Positions 6,120 to 13,764 of a DNA stretch of 13,764 nucleotides are shown here, in pieces. The notes beneath the pieces are model-generated. The model did no database searches. It saw nothing but the letters and a program-made list of their open reading frames with translations, and had not been told where the DNA came from. The position numbers were made by a program, and so were the translations under genes. Origin of the DNA: Desulfobacterales bacterium (GTDB lineage: Bacteria > Desulfobacterota > DSM-4660 > Desulfatiglandales > Desulfatiglandaceae); NCBI GenBank assembly GCA_027061865.1, contig JAMOVZ010000082.1:1-13764 (forward strand), in the 5' to 3' direction. Each line of letters opens with the position of its first letter. Position 1 is the stretch's first letter.

Positions 6120-6176
6120 TCAAGCGAAGCCTCTTTTAAGTGAAAACCCTTTCCAACGTCCCTGCCGGAAAGGCAC
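6120..6176 (-). CDS. Possible 18-residue leader peptide ahead of flagellin
   Basis: A GTG at 6176 opens a frame of 18 codons ending in TGA at 6120 (product MPFRQGRWKGFSLKRGFA, strongly basic). GGAGGGG (6192-6186) lies 9 bases before it, next to AAAGGAGGTGA (6203-6193), a near-perfect complement of the 16S rRNA 3' end. Such a strong ribosome signal has no other start codon to serve, since flagellin begins 118 bases further on. The frame spans the hairpin described at 6148-6173. It may be a translated leader, or the purine-rich signal may be chance or serve another role. Confidence 0.3.
   Translation of the reverse strand: MPFRQGRWKGFSLKRGFA
6148..6173 (-). promoter_or_regulatory. Leader hairpin presenting a CsrA-type GGA loop
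   Basis: In the minus-strand RNA, CCUUUCC (6173-6167) pairs perfectly with GGAAAGG (6154-6148) around a 12-base loop. The loop contains CAGGGACG (6164-6157), an exact CANGGANG match with GGA unpaired, which is the preferred presentation for CsrA. Together with the site over the Shine-Dalgarno sequence it makes a two-site arrangement. Confidence 0.5.
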
Positions 6177-6228
6177 TGGAAATATCCCCTCCTCACCTCC
6201 TTTCTTTAGAAACCTTGGTTCAAATTTG

Positions 6229-6256
6229 GTATCGGAAACAACAGGTAGGAACTTTA
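6229..6256 (-). promoter_or_regulatory. Sigma28 (FliA)-type flagellin promoter
   Basis: On the minus strand TAAAGTTC (6256-6249) and TCCGATAC (6236-6229) match the sigma28 consensus elements TAAAGTTT and GCCGATAA at 7 and 6 of 8 positions. The spacer is 12 bases instead of the usual 11. The start would be near 6221, giving a leader of about 145 bases. A 6-base inverted repeat (TTTAGA at 6268-6263, TCTAAA at 6258-6253) overlaps the -35 element. Confidence 0.65.
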
Positions 6257-6270
6257 GATAATTCTAAAAG

Positions 6271-6295
6271 CCCTTATGGGAACAGGAGTCCTGTT
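6271..6295 (-). terminator. Weak candidate terminator after the glycosyltransferase operon
   Basis: On the minus strand, AACAGG-ACT-CCTGTT (6295-6281) and then CCC-ATAA-GGG (6280-6271) form two small hairpins, followed by CTTTTAG. They lie 8 bases after the stop of the last glycosyltransferase gene. The stems are short and the T-run is only four bases, so termination may be partial and some read-through into flagellin is possible. Confidence 0.35.
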
Positions 6296-6303
6296 GTGAT
6301 TTT

Positions 6304-8931
6304 CTAATTAGATAGGCAGGCGACTTTGTTGGTGTTACGACCGGTGCTCATTAGGGAGGCAAGCGTGTTGTGAAGCCTTTTGATAGTGGCTGATGTGAGT
6401 GGAGAGGGCGGAAGATGCCCGGCAATGGTGGAAAGGAGGGAGGCAAGGTCACGCAAAGAGTTGATTTCCAGATCAGTCGGAAGGCCAAGGCGGGTGAGGA
6501 TACTTTCAGCATAGTGAGCAAATTTTTCCTGCTGGGCAGAGAGCAAGGCATAACACATGGCTGTCACTTGATCGTGAATCTCTAGAGGGGCTGGGATGCT
6601 CTCCATGGCCTCAAGCCCGCCTAGAAATTCTCCACATTCTTCAAAAAGAAGGGAAAGTTTTCTGATTGCATCGATTGCTTCAAGATTATTGTTCATATGG
6701 AACAAACTGTGTTTGTAAGCGTTCAGCGCATCTGAAAACTGCCCCAACTCCCTGTAACAATGGCCAAGCAAGAGGTAAGCCTTGCTTTTTTCAAGAGAGA
6801 TACGCATGGGGACCGGTCCAGGCGACAGAGGCACAGAGACAGCCCTTTTGAGAAAAGAAAGGGCCTCGCGGGGGTTATTGAGTTTCAGCATCACGTCTCC
6901 TGCCATCACCAAGAGCCTGAAGGAATCCGGGCTTTCATTCAACCCTGCAAGGAGTATGTCTCTTGCTAGGAGATATTCTCCGTCTTCAATATGAATCTCC
7001 GCGAGGCTTGATACTGCCTTTTCAAACCACCCAGTGTAAGGTTTTATGATTTGCTTGTATTCCAGGGCCTGCTCAAGTGCCGAACGGGCCTCGGCCCTCC
7101 GGCCCAGTGACTTGAGCAGTCCAGCCCGGTGGATACATGAAAAGGGATTGTCTTGTTCTTTTTCGAGAATCTTGAGGTTCCTCTTTACCTTATCAACCCT
7201 TTTTCCAGGATCATCATAGCCGGTATGAAATATAGAGATTTCAACAGCTCTGAACGCGACGCCGAGGCGGTTGAGAGAAGGAAATACCTGTTCATGAAGC
7301 CTTCCCTCGAACTTCACCCCTTCAATGTTTGCAAACAGCCTTAACTGTTGAAATACGCTTTCCTGTCCTACTGACCCCACATTAGATACCACGGTAAAGA
7401 ACAAGGCCAGTGGTTTATCCTCGCTCCTTAATTTCCATTTCAAAGCGCGAAAGCGGTTTATGTTGATTGGGTCCATTCGGTCATCCGCATCCATCCAAAA
7501 GATATAGTCACACTTTGTCTTTGATAAGGAATAATTCCTGGCAGCAGAAAAATCGTCACACCACTCAAAATGAAACACCTTTGCCCCCAGAGCTGTGGCA
7601 ACTTGCCCGCTTTGATCAGAAGAGCCAGTATCCACTATTATGATCTCCTCAAATAAGTTCTTAACGGGGGGTAAGAGGCGGCGCAAATTTTCTTCTTCGT
7701 CCTTGACGATCATGCAAAGCGAGATGGTTTTTGGAGGCCTGTCCAGGGCATTTAATATGTTGGAGGCCCGGGGAGAGGCAACCCCTTGTTTAGTGGCCCT
7801 CACCAACAGATCTCTTGCTTCCTTCTCACGCCCTGTAATGCAATAGATTTCTGCAAGTTCAATCAGTGTGTCTTTATTGGGTTCGGGGAGACCGAGCGCT
7901 TTACTAAAAACCTTTTCTGCCTTCTCATATTCCCACATGTCCTTGTACACAAGCCCGAGGTTATGAAGGACTGCCGCATTGTTAGGGTTGATCTGGTGCG
8001 CTTCAGAGAGGCAGGATAGTGCCTTTTTTGTCTTGCCGAGCCTTCGGTATATTTTCCCTAAGTTGTTGAGGGCCCCAAAATCCCTGGGGGCCAGCTCTAA
8101 AGCCTTTTTGAGATGGCCAATGGCTGGCTCAAGCTGTCCCTTGTTCATGTAGACAGTGCCTAGCATCATCTGGGACTGATGAAACCTCGGATTCAATGAG
8201 ACTGATTTCTTGAGCAGTTCCAGCGCTTGATCCTGGTCGCCCCTAAGGGCACAGTTAACCCCCAACTCATAATAGGCCTTGAAGTCACCTTTCCTTTTCT
8301 TTAGCTTTTCTTTTCCAAGTTCATAATAAAATTTCAGCTTGGAGCCGGTATTGCCTGTGGCTGCGTATCCGTGGTGGTGGATAGGGATGTCGGTTTGTTT
8401 AACAGGCAAGTCGTGGTCTTTAAGGGAGTCCGACACCACCTCGTGGACATAGCCTTGGAATTTGATCCTGGGGTCATTTCTAAACAACCTGACAATCGGA
8501 ACGGGCAAAAAGGCGGTATAGCCTCTCTCTTCATCGTATTCATCTCCACAAGGGACTGTGCCGTTAATGGAGCCGTCGGTAACATAATTTCGTTGAATCA
8601 GTTCAAAGCCGAAAAAGCGGTCTTCTTTTAGAAGTTCCTTTATCCGGGAGTGGTCTTTTGAAGAAATCGTCTCGTCGGCATCCAGCACAAGAATCCAAGG
8701 GCAGGTCGCCTTGCTAAGGCTGAAGTTTCGTGCCGCTGAAAAATCGTTGCACCACTCAAAGTCAAATACATTTGCTCCAAGAGAGGCAGCAATTTGTTTT
8801 GTGCGGTCAGTGGAGCCTGTATCCACCACTATGATCTCGTCAACGAGGTCAAGGACACTCCGAAGGGCACTGGCAATGTTGTGCTCCTCATTTTTCGCTA
8901 TCATACACAGAGTAATCTCTTGTGGTTTCAT
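6304..8931 (-). CDS. Duplicated GT2-TPR-GT2-TPR glycosyltransferase
   Basis: This 875-residue cytoplasmic protein has two family 2 glycosyltransferase domains in one chain. The first (about 4-190) shows CMIAKNEE, VVDTGSTD (35-42), FEWCNDFSAARN (58-69) and the metal-binding DAD (84-86). The second (about 401-575) shows CMIVKDEE, VDTGSSD (433-439), FEWCDDFSAARN (455-466) and DADD (481-484), ending in HTGYD. Each is followed by TPR repeats (about 215-385 and 605-770), which usually bind acceptor proteins. GT2 enzymes of this SunS-like, TPR-linked type transfer a sugar from a nucleotide donor. Both catalytic motifs are intact, so both halves may be active. The start at 8931 follows AGGGTGTGAG, which overlaps the stop of the gene before it (8-base gap). 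It lies directly upstream of flagellin, hence a probable role in flagellin glycosylation; the sugar is unknown. Confidence 0.85.
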   Translation of the reverse strand: MKPQEITLCMIAKNEEHNIASALRSVLDLVDEIIVVDTGSTDRTKQIAASLGANVFDFEWCNDFSAARNFSLSKATCPWILVLDADETISSKDHSRIKELLKEDRFFGFELIQRNYVTDGSINGTVPCGDEYDEERGYTAFLPVPIVRLFRNDPRIKFQGYVHEVVSDSLKDHDLPVKQTDIPIHHHGYAATGNTGSKLKFYYELGKEKLKKRKGDFKAYYELGVNCALRGDQDQALELLKKSVSLNPRFHQSQMMLGTVYMNKGQLEPAIGHLKKALELAPRDFGALNNLGKIYRRLGKTKKALSCLSEAHQINPNNAAVLHNLGLVYKDMWEYEKAEKVFSKALGLPEPNKDTLIELAEIYCITGREKEARDLLVRATKQGVASPRASNILNALDRPPKTISLCMIVKDEEENLRRLLPPVKNLFEEIIIVDTGSSDQSGQVATALGAKVFHFEWCDDFSAARNYSLSKTKCDYIFWMDADDRMDPININRFRALKWKLRSEDKPLALFFTVVSNVGSVGQESVFQQLRLFANIEGVKFEGRLHEQVFPSLNRLGVAFRAVEISIFHTGYDDPGKRVDKVKRNLKILEKEQDNPFSCIHRAGLLKSLGRRAEARSALEQALEYKQIIKPYTGWFEKAVSSLAEIHIEDGEYLLARDILLAGLNESPDSFRLLVMAGDVMLKLNNPREALSFLKRAVSVPLSPGPVPMRISLEKSKAYLLLGHCYRELGQFSDALNAYKHSLFHMNNNLEAIDAIRKLSLLFEECGEFLGGLEAMESIPAPLEIHDQVTAMCYALLSAQQEKFAHYAESILTRLGLPTDLEINSLRDLASLLSTIAGHLPPSPLTSATIKRLHNTLASLMSTGRNTNKVACLSN

Positions 8932-8939
8932 CTCACACC

Positions 8940-10910
8940 CTACTCAGCGAGAGAAGTTTGGGATGATATTGAAAGTGATTGGGTAAGAGTTGAAGCCTTT
9001 TGGAGGGCTAGGCTTGCTGAATGGTGCGCCCCTTGGCGTTCATAACAGCGGGCAAGCCAGACAAATCCCTCAGGGTCTCCTGGATTGAACCTGGCGAACG
9101 TTTCAGCGACATTCAAAGCATCTTCTAAATGTCCTCGCGCAAGGAATCCTTCTAGAGCTATGTCAGCTGCGCCCTTTAGTTGCGGATCCAGGGTGAAGCA
9201 GGCCGTGGCAAGATAGAATCTTTTCTTTTTACCCAAGGCAGCCGAAACACTTGCCGCATTCCAGATATTTTGTATCGTTGCGTCTTCGGATACATCCAAG
9301 GCGCTGACCACGGGATTCAGGATTTCCATTAGCTCCCTGTCATTGGCCTCAAGGACTCTTTTTGAGTGAATGAAGGCCGCGAACCTAACAGCCCAAAGTG
9401 TTGCTGCAGGGGGGAGTACCAAGATCTTTTTCCACTCTTTCGCGTCAAAATAGAGATCTGCCAAGTCATCTATGAGATCATAGTCCATTTTATCAGCGCA
9501 CTTCAGGCCTTTTTCAAGAGTCTCTATCGCTTCCTCCACCCTTCCTGTAGCCTTTAAAAGTGCCGCCAATGCCCGCAATGAGGGCCCATGATATGGTGCC
9601 TTTACAATAGCCTTCCTAAAGGCCTTCTCTGCATACTCGTAGTTGCCCTGACGGACCAAGCTGTTACCATAGTGCAGGAGATCTTCGGCACTGGCGTTTT
9701 TGTTCCTGCAAACTTCGCCGAGGATCTTATGGGCATCTTTTCGCTTTTGAATCCGCTCAAGGATTTTAGTGGAAAGAATCCTTAGGTCGTCAAATCTACC
9801 GGAAAAATTGTAAGGTTTCCTGCATAGGGAAAGGGCGCCGGCAAGATCTCCTATTCCTTCCAAGGCCTTTACCTTTTGAACGATGGCACCACACTCAATT
9901 GCTCCCATATCACACGGAATCAGGGATGGATGAAGCAAAGTGTCCTGATAACGCTCAAATAACTGAAGGGCTAACTTGAAAAGGCCCAGTTGATTGTAAC
10001 ATTCAGCCAAGGAGACTACTAAAAGCCCTGGAACCTCTCTCTTAAAAGATAGTGCCTTCTCAAGCGCTTCCCTTGCTTTATCAAAGGATTTCATCTTGAG
10101 GTAGGCCCTTCCCAAGTGAATAAGGGCCATTTGGTATGTGCCGGGATGATTGACTAAGAAATCATTGTCTGATGCCACGGCCTCCAGGTATTTTGCCGCA
10201 GTCTCGTTTGCCCCTGTGCTTAAGTTCATAACACCTATATGGAACTTAGCCCACATGTCGTGGGGGTTTTTTTCCAGATGTCTGAGGAACATGCCGAGGT
10301 ATCTTTCCTTTTTTTCCCGAACGGTCTCAGGGGCATCATAACCTGTGTGGATAATAGTTATATTGGCCTTTTCAATGGGGATCCTAAGGGCATTGAGAGA
10401 AGGGGCTGCTTGCTCATGAACCGGAAATCGGAAACGAATTTGGGGATGCCGCGGAAACATCCGTAATTGCCATAGCAGTTCCTGGCTGCCCTTCTCATTT
10501 TTCAGAAGAAACATGAAGCCCCGATCGGGCTGGATTCCTTTGAGCTTTGCGATCTTTTGGCCTTCAGAGTGAGGAATGTAGTCATCAGCATCCAGCCACA
10601 TTATCCAATCGCCCGTGGCAAGATCAATGGAGGCGTTCCTGGCAGCAGCAAAATCATCACACCATTGGAAAAACCCCACTTTAGCACCCAATTTTTTGGC
10701 AATGTTTACGGTGTCGTCAGTAGATCCCGTATCAACTACTACCACCTCATCAGCAAAGGGAAGGACACTTTGAATGGCCCTTTCAATCCTTTCAGCCTCG
10801 TTCTTCACGATCATGCATACGCTGATGGTGTGCCGGGTTGGCTTCCCTTGATAAGCCAACCTCTTATGCTTTCCTTTAGTCCCTTTTTTACCCTTTCTTT
10901 TCTTGCCCAT
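8940..10910 (-). CDS. GT2 glycosyltransferase with TPR repeats and Lys-rich N-terminus
   Basis: The 656-residue product has a Lys/Arg/Gly-rich tail of about 26 residues (starting MGKKRKGKKGTKGKHKR), then a GT2 domain (about 28-195) with VCMIVKNEAE, VVDTGSTD (58-65), FQWCDDFAAARN (81-92), catalytic DADD (107-110) and closing HTGYD (188-192). Several TPR or helical repeats fill the rest, clearest at about 260-325 and 408-470. The GT2 domain resembles the second domain of the following gene more than the modules in the preceding one. The ATG at 10910 has only AAGGG as a weak ribosome binding site; it lies 12 bases after the previous stop, so coupling is likely. The basic tail could hold the enzyme at an acidic surface such as the membrane or the acidic flagellin. 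Function in flagellin glycosylation is inferred from position. Confidence 0.85.
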   Translation of the reverse strand: MGKKRKGKKGTKGKHKRLAYQGKPTRHTISVCMIVKNEAERIERAIQSVLPFADEVVVVDTGSTDDTVNIAKKLGAKVGFFQWCDDFAAARNASIDLATGDWIMWLDADDYIPHSEGQKIAKLKGIQPDRGFMFLLKNEKGSQELLWQLRMFPRHPQIRFRFPVHEQAAPSLNALRIPIEKANITIIHTGYDAPETVREKKERYLGMFLRHLEKNPHDMWAKFHIGVMNLSTGANETAAKYLEAVASDNDFLVNHPGTYQMALIHLGRAYLKMKSFDKAREALEKALSFKREVPGLLVVSLAECYNQLGLFKLALQLFERYQDTLLHPSLIPCDMGAIECGAIVQKVKALEGIGDLAGALSLCRKPYNFSGRFDDLRILSTKILERIQKRKDAHKILGEVCRNKNASAEDLLHYGNSLVRQGNYEYAEKAFRKAIVKAPYHGPSLRALAALLKATGRVEEAIETLEKGLKCADKMDYDLIDDLADLYFDAKEWKKILVLPPAATLWAVRFAAFIHSKRVLEANDRELMEILNPVVSALDVSEDATIQNIWNAASVSAALGKKKRFYLATACFTLDPQLKGAADIALEGFLARGHLEDALNVAETFARFNPGDPEGFVWLARCYERQGAHHSASLALQKASTLTQSLSISSQTSLAE

Positions 10911-10922
10911 TGGAGTGCCCTT

Positions 10923-13764
10923 TCAGGACGCAACCTGATCAATTGGCGGGGGAGAATTCGATACAAGAGATATCTGAATGTTTTCATAAAGTTCTTTAAG
11001 CTCATTATCTTCAGGATGATTGTCAATGAACCGCTTCAAGACCTGGGCCGCCTCATTATTCAGACCGACACCTATCATGATATGGGCCGCATTCCACACT
11101 ACATCTTTATCATCTCGTGACAATTCCAAGGCTTTTGTGATGTGATAGAGCGCAGACTCTATCTCCTTTCTCTCCCAATGAATAAAAGCAAGATTGTTGT
11201 GGGCTTGAACTAGGAGGGGCTCGATTTCCAAGAGCTTTTTTAGGATTCTTGTGGCTTCCTCAACTTGGCCTCTCTGAAAAAGGGATTCCGCCCTGTCAAG
11301 GCATATCTCCAACTCGCTCCGGCCGCTGGGAAACTCGATCTTGGAAATAGTTAGGGCTGTCTTGATAAAATCGTTAAGGGTCTTGGAACCAGGGGCGTAA
11401 AGCAATTTCTTTTTCTTTTTTTCAAATTTCGTAATGAGGCGTCTATCTCGAGTGAAATGAAACGCAACTTTCCTGTTATCACAGGCCGTTTTATTGAGCG
11501 CATCGAAATTTATTTCTGCTTTGCCCCATTTCCTCGAGAGAAAATCCTCAATACCCAACACTAAAGCCCTCAACATCTCAGGCCTGGACAAAATGGACTT
11601 GCCAAGGGCTCCTATGTACTTATAGGCTTTAAGAATGGTAAATCTGTTGTGCTTAACACAGAATATTAAGTGGTTTCTGATGAAGTAATATAGAGAAAAG
11701 GGCTTGGCAAGCCATCCTCCTGTCGAGGCACCCCCTTTATGGTAAACCTTGGAATATGGGGTGTAATAAATACTCCAGCCTTTCTTAGTTGCTCTTGTGG
11801 CAAAGTCATTGTCTTCAAAATAAAGGAAGTAATCATCGTCTAAGTATCCAACAGTCTCAAATACGTCCCTTTTGACCAGCATGCTGCACCCAGAGGGTTG
11901 GGCTGTAGGTCTAGGATGGTCATCTTTTCTGCTATCGACAAAACCCTCATAAACGACCTTTTCACCGTTGTATTGGACCTTCCCTGCTTGACCATAGACG
12001 TGAAGCTTTGAGCAGACAATGCCAATCTTGAGATCGTGTTCAGCAAGACGGAGAAGCTCAAATAAAGCATCTTTTTTAATAACTGTGTCATTATTCAAAA
12101 ACCAGACATAATCTGTACCGCCATTGAGTGCGTATTTTAATGCGAGGTTGTTTCCACCGCTAAAGCCCAAATTTTGACTGCTTTCGGCAAGTATTAGCTC
12201 ACCATAAAATTGTGGTTCAGGAAAGCAGTTGGAGCCATCCTGAACTCTGGTAATTGATTTTTGGTTCAGTTGAGCCCACCTGGAAATCTTTTCTGCGGAA
12301 TCATCTCCAGATCCATTGTCAACTAATATGACCTGAAACTTTTTGTGGATGTTCTCGTATATAGATTCTAAACACTCAATGGTGTCTTCAGGCAGTTTGT
12401 AATTCAGAATAACAATGGAGACTTTCCTCTCAATCGGTTTAAACATTCCTAGATATTTTGGCGAGGGCCTGAACCAGGTGATCCCCCAAAGATCTTCCGG
12501 TAACGGAACGTTTCCGAAGCCATAATAATCGATTAACTCGTCGGCGAGCGAATCAGTGCTCTCCTGGACCAATCTTTGAGTTTCGTCAGAGGGTTTGGTC
12601 TCAAAGGATGCTTGCCCTTTATGGTAGATAAAAACGTCCTTAGCTATGAGTAACTTACAGCCTTTTTCCCTAAGCCGCCATGACAGATCAAGGTCATCGT
12701 TTCCCAAAAACAGCCTTTCGTTAAGTCCTCCAATCTCCTTTAATATATCAGCTCTCGATATCAGACAGAAGCCTATTAGGAGTTTCGTCTCAATTGACTG
12801 TCCCTTGAATTGAACATGGATTAGCTTAGAAATTTCGGGCAAAGGTAAGGAATCTATTTTTCGGCCAAGTTCTGGTAAATATCTCAGCAAGTTTTGCATA
12901 CCCGCTGCATAGTTGGATATGGGGCCGACTGCGGCTATTTTTTCTCCAAAATGAGAAAGTAAGTTAATTATCCAATTTGGTGTGACTATGGTATCGGGGT
13001 TTAGAAAGGCGATATATTTCCCTTTTGCGATCTTTAAGCCTTGATTGCACGCCCTTGAAAATCCCAAGTTTTCATTATTTTCCAGTTTAATTATAGGGTG
13101 TGCCGAGTTATTAATGTATTGATCAATTATCTTTCTTGTGGAATCCGTCGAGTTATTGTCAACTATTATGATTTCAAACGGTATTGATGTATTGCTTGCA
13201 ACACTGTTTAAACAAGTTAAAATATCGTTGGCAGAATTGTATGTTACGATAATGATGCTCACACTCTCCAGATGCATGTCAGCTTGAATTTTGCCCCGCC
13301 ATCTTCGGTTAAGCAGCTTGATATTTTGATTTTCGTGGTCATGCCTAGTGGCAGTTTGACTCTCAAAATGATACAGGACACTCTTAGGGGTATAAACTAT
13401 TTTGAATCCTTTTTCTCTGACCTTGAAGCAAAGGTCTACATCCTCATAACCATTGAGATACGATTCATCGAAGCCGCCGGTCTCGTCAAAAAGGCTTTTC
13501 CGGATGAGCATGCATGCCCCTGTTACACATTGATACTCTTTGACCATATTTACTTCAGGTGCATCGCTTGGCTTCTTGTAGAAGGCGTGACATGGAGTGA
13601 TCGGCCAAGGATTGTCAGCTATAAAGACTCCTGCGTGCTGGATTGTATTGTTTGGAAAGAGGAGTTTGCTGCCCACAATTCCCACTCTTGGATCTCGTTC
13701 CACCACCTTGATCATTTCTTCGAGCCACCCTTGTGTAGGAACTGTGTCATTGTTTAGAAACAAG
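10923..13764 (-). CDS. Multi-domain GT2 glycosyltransferase with C-terminal TPRs, 5' end outside window
   Basis: The frame is open to the right edge, so the N-terminus is missing and the TTG at 13763 is not a start. At least 946 residues are visible with three GT2 modules of the rhamnosyltransferase (WbbL-like) type. Module A is a C-terminal part (visible 1-165: FLNNDT, GACMLIRKSLFDETGGFDE, YEDVDLCFKVREKG). Module B is complete (167-440: VTYNS, VDNNSTD, FLNPDT, NDDLDLSWRLREKG). Module C is complete (447-700: LNYKLPEDTIECLES, VDNGSGDDS, FLNNDT, FEDNDFATRATKKG). A linker and TPR repeats follow (about 820-925), then a short Pro-rich end. Such chained GT2 modules can build an oligosaccharide from one polypeptide. 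It is the first visible gene of the glycosyltransferase operon leading to flagellin. Modules B and C are notably AT-richer than the flanking genes. Confidence 0.88.
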   Translation of the reverse strand, partial: LFLNNDTVPTQGWLEEMIKVVERDPRVGIVGSKLLFPNNTIQHAGVFIADNPWPITPCHAFYKKPSDAPEVNMVKEYQCVTGACMLIRKSLFDETGGFDESYLNGYEDVDLCFKVREKGFKIVYTPKSVLYHFESQTATRHDHENQNIKLLNRRWRGKIQADMHLESVSIIIVTYNSANDILTCLNSVASNTSIPFEIIIVDNNSTDSTRKIIDQYINNSAHPIIKLENNENLGFSRACNQGLKIAKGKYIAFLNPDTIVTPNWIINLLSHFGEKIAAVGPISNYAAGMQNLLRYLPELGRKIDSLPLPEISKLIHVQFKGQSIETKLLIGFCLISRADILKEIGGLNERLFLGNDDLDLSWRLREKGCKLLIAKDVFIYHKGQASFETKPSDETQRLVQESTDSLADELIDYYGFGNVPLPEDLWGITWFRPSPKYLGMFKPIERKVSIVILNYKLPEDTIECLESIYENIHKKFQVILVDNGSGDDSAEKISRWAQLNQKSITRVQDGSNCFPEPQFYGELILAESSQNLGFSGGNNLALKYALNGGTDYVWFLNNDTVIKKDALFELLRLAEHDLKIGIVCSKLHVYGQAGKVQYNGEKVVYEGFVDSRKDDHPRPTAQPSGCSMLVKRDVFETVGYLDDDYFLYFEDNDFATRATKKGWSIYYTPYSKVYHKGGASTGGWLAKPFSLYYFIRNHLIFCVKHNRFTILKAYKYIGALGKSILSRPEMLRALVLGIEDFLSRKWGKAEINFDALNKTACDNRKVAFHFTRDRRLITKFEKKKKKLLYAPGSKTLNDFIKTALTISKIEFPSGRSELEICLDRAESLFQRGQVEEATRILKKLLEIEPLLVQAHNNLAFIHWERKEIESALYHITKALELSRDDKDVVWNAAHIMIGVGLNNEAAQVLKRFIDNHPEDNELKELYENIQISLVSNSPPPIDQVAS

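Noticed and set aside
6165..6190. Sigma54 promoter for flagellin (GGCAC motif on the plus strand)
   Set aside because: The motif is on the wrong strand and lacks the TTGC element at the right spacing; the sigma28-like site fits better.
6304..10910. SunS-type glycocin bacteriocin locus
   Set aside because: The GT2 type is similar, but no Cys-rich precursor peptide, thiol oxidase or peptidase-transporter is present; flagellin is the obvious nearby acceptor.
10557..11120. 187-codon plus-strand open frame
   Set aside because: It crosses the junction of two clear minus-strand glycosyltransferase genes, shows no family motif and has low-complexity hydrophobic runs typical of a shadow frame.
13272..13757. 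161-codon plus-strand open frame
   Set aside because: It is antisense to GT2 module A, whose motifs (LNNDT, EDVDLCFK) are unmistakable.

Overview
This is a chromosomal window from a flagellated Gram-negative bacterium. It is most likely one of the former Deltaproteobacteria (Desulfobacterota or a similar lineage). That placement is inferred from the gene mix (gltX, HIT protein, efp-epmA with beta-lysylation-type EF-P, flagellin beside very large GT2-TPR glycosyltransferases) and from the look of the proteins; no phylogenetic marker settles it. Composition is moderately GC-rich in the housekeeping part, falling to roughly 35-37% GC in lines sampled by eye inside the glycosyltransferase at the right.

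Left half, plus strand (1-4670). The 3' part of gltX (glutamyl-tRNA synthetase) is followed by a HIT-family hydrolase. A 204-base spacer then holds a candidate sigma70 promoter and a fold-back element. Next comes elongation factor P, with the lysine of its KPGKGQ loop intact, overlapped by epmA, the EF-P lysyl-transferase that modifies that lysine. A second good sigma70-like promoter then drives a small operon: a zinc-finger/J-domain protein whose N-terminus may be frameshifted, an unknown 80-residue protein and a short nitroreductase-family flavoprotein.

Junction (4671-4947). Two convergent transcription units meet here. The spacer is unusually structured: a tandem 9-base repeat running into a 20-base perfect palindrome, two blocks of degenerate 7-base repeats around a GC-rich hairpin, the intrinsic terminator of the flagellin gene, and a four-tract G-quadruplex motif directly after the flagellin stop codon.

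Right half, minus strand (4948-13764). Transcription runs right to left through three closely spaced glycosyltransferase genes. The first has at least three GT2 modules plus TPRs and is cut by the window edge, the second has one GT2 plus TPRs, and the third has GT2-TPR-GT2-TPR. The flagellin gene follows. It has its own sigma28-like promoter and a leader of about 145 bases with two CsrA-type GGA sites, one in a hairpin loop and one over the Shine-Dalgarno sequence. The neighbourhood suggests that the glycosyltransferases, which together carry at least six GT2 modules, build a glycan on the Ser/Thr-rich central region of the flagellin. This is an inference from position and domain content.

The most notable items for follow-up are the multi-module glycosyltransferase set beside flagellin, the G-quadruplex/terminator/heptamer junction, the flagellin leader, and the out-of-frame start signals ahead of the J-domain gene.
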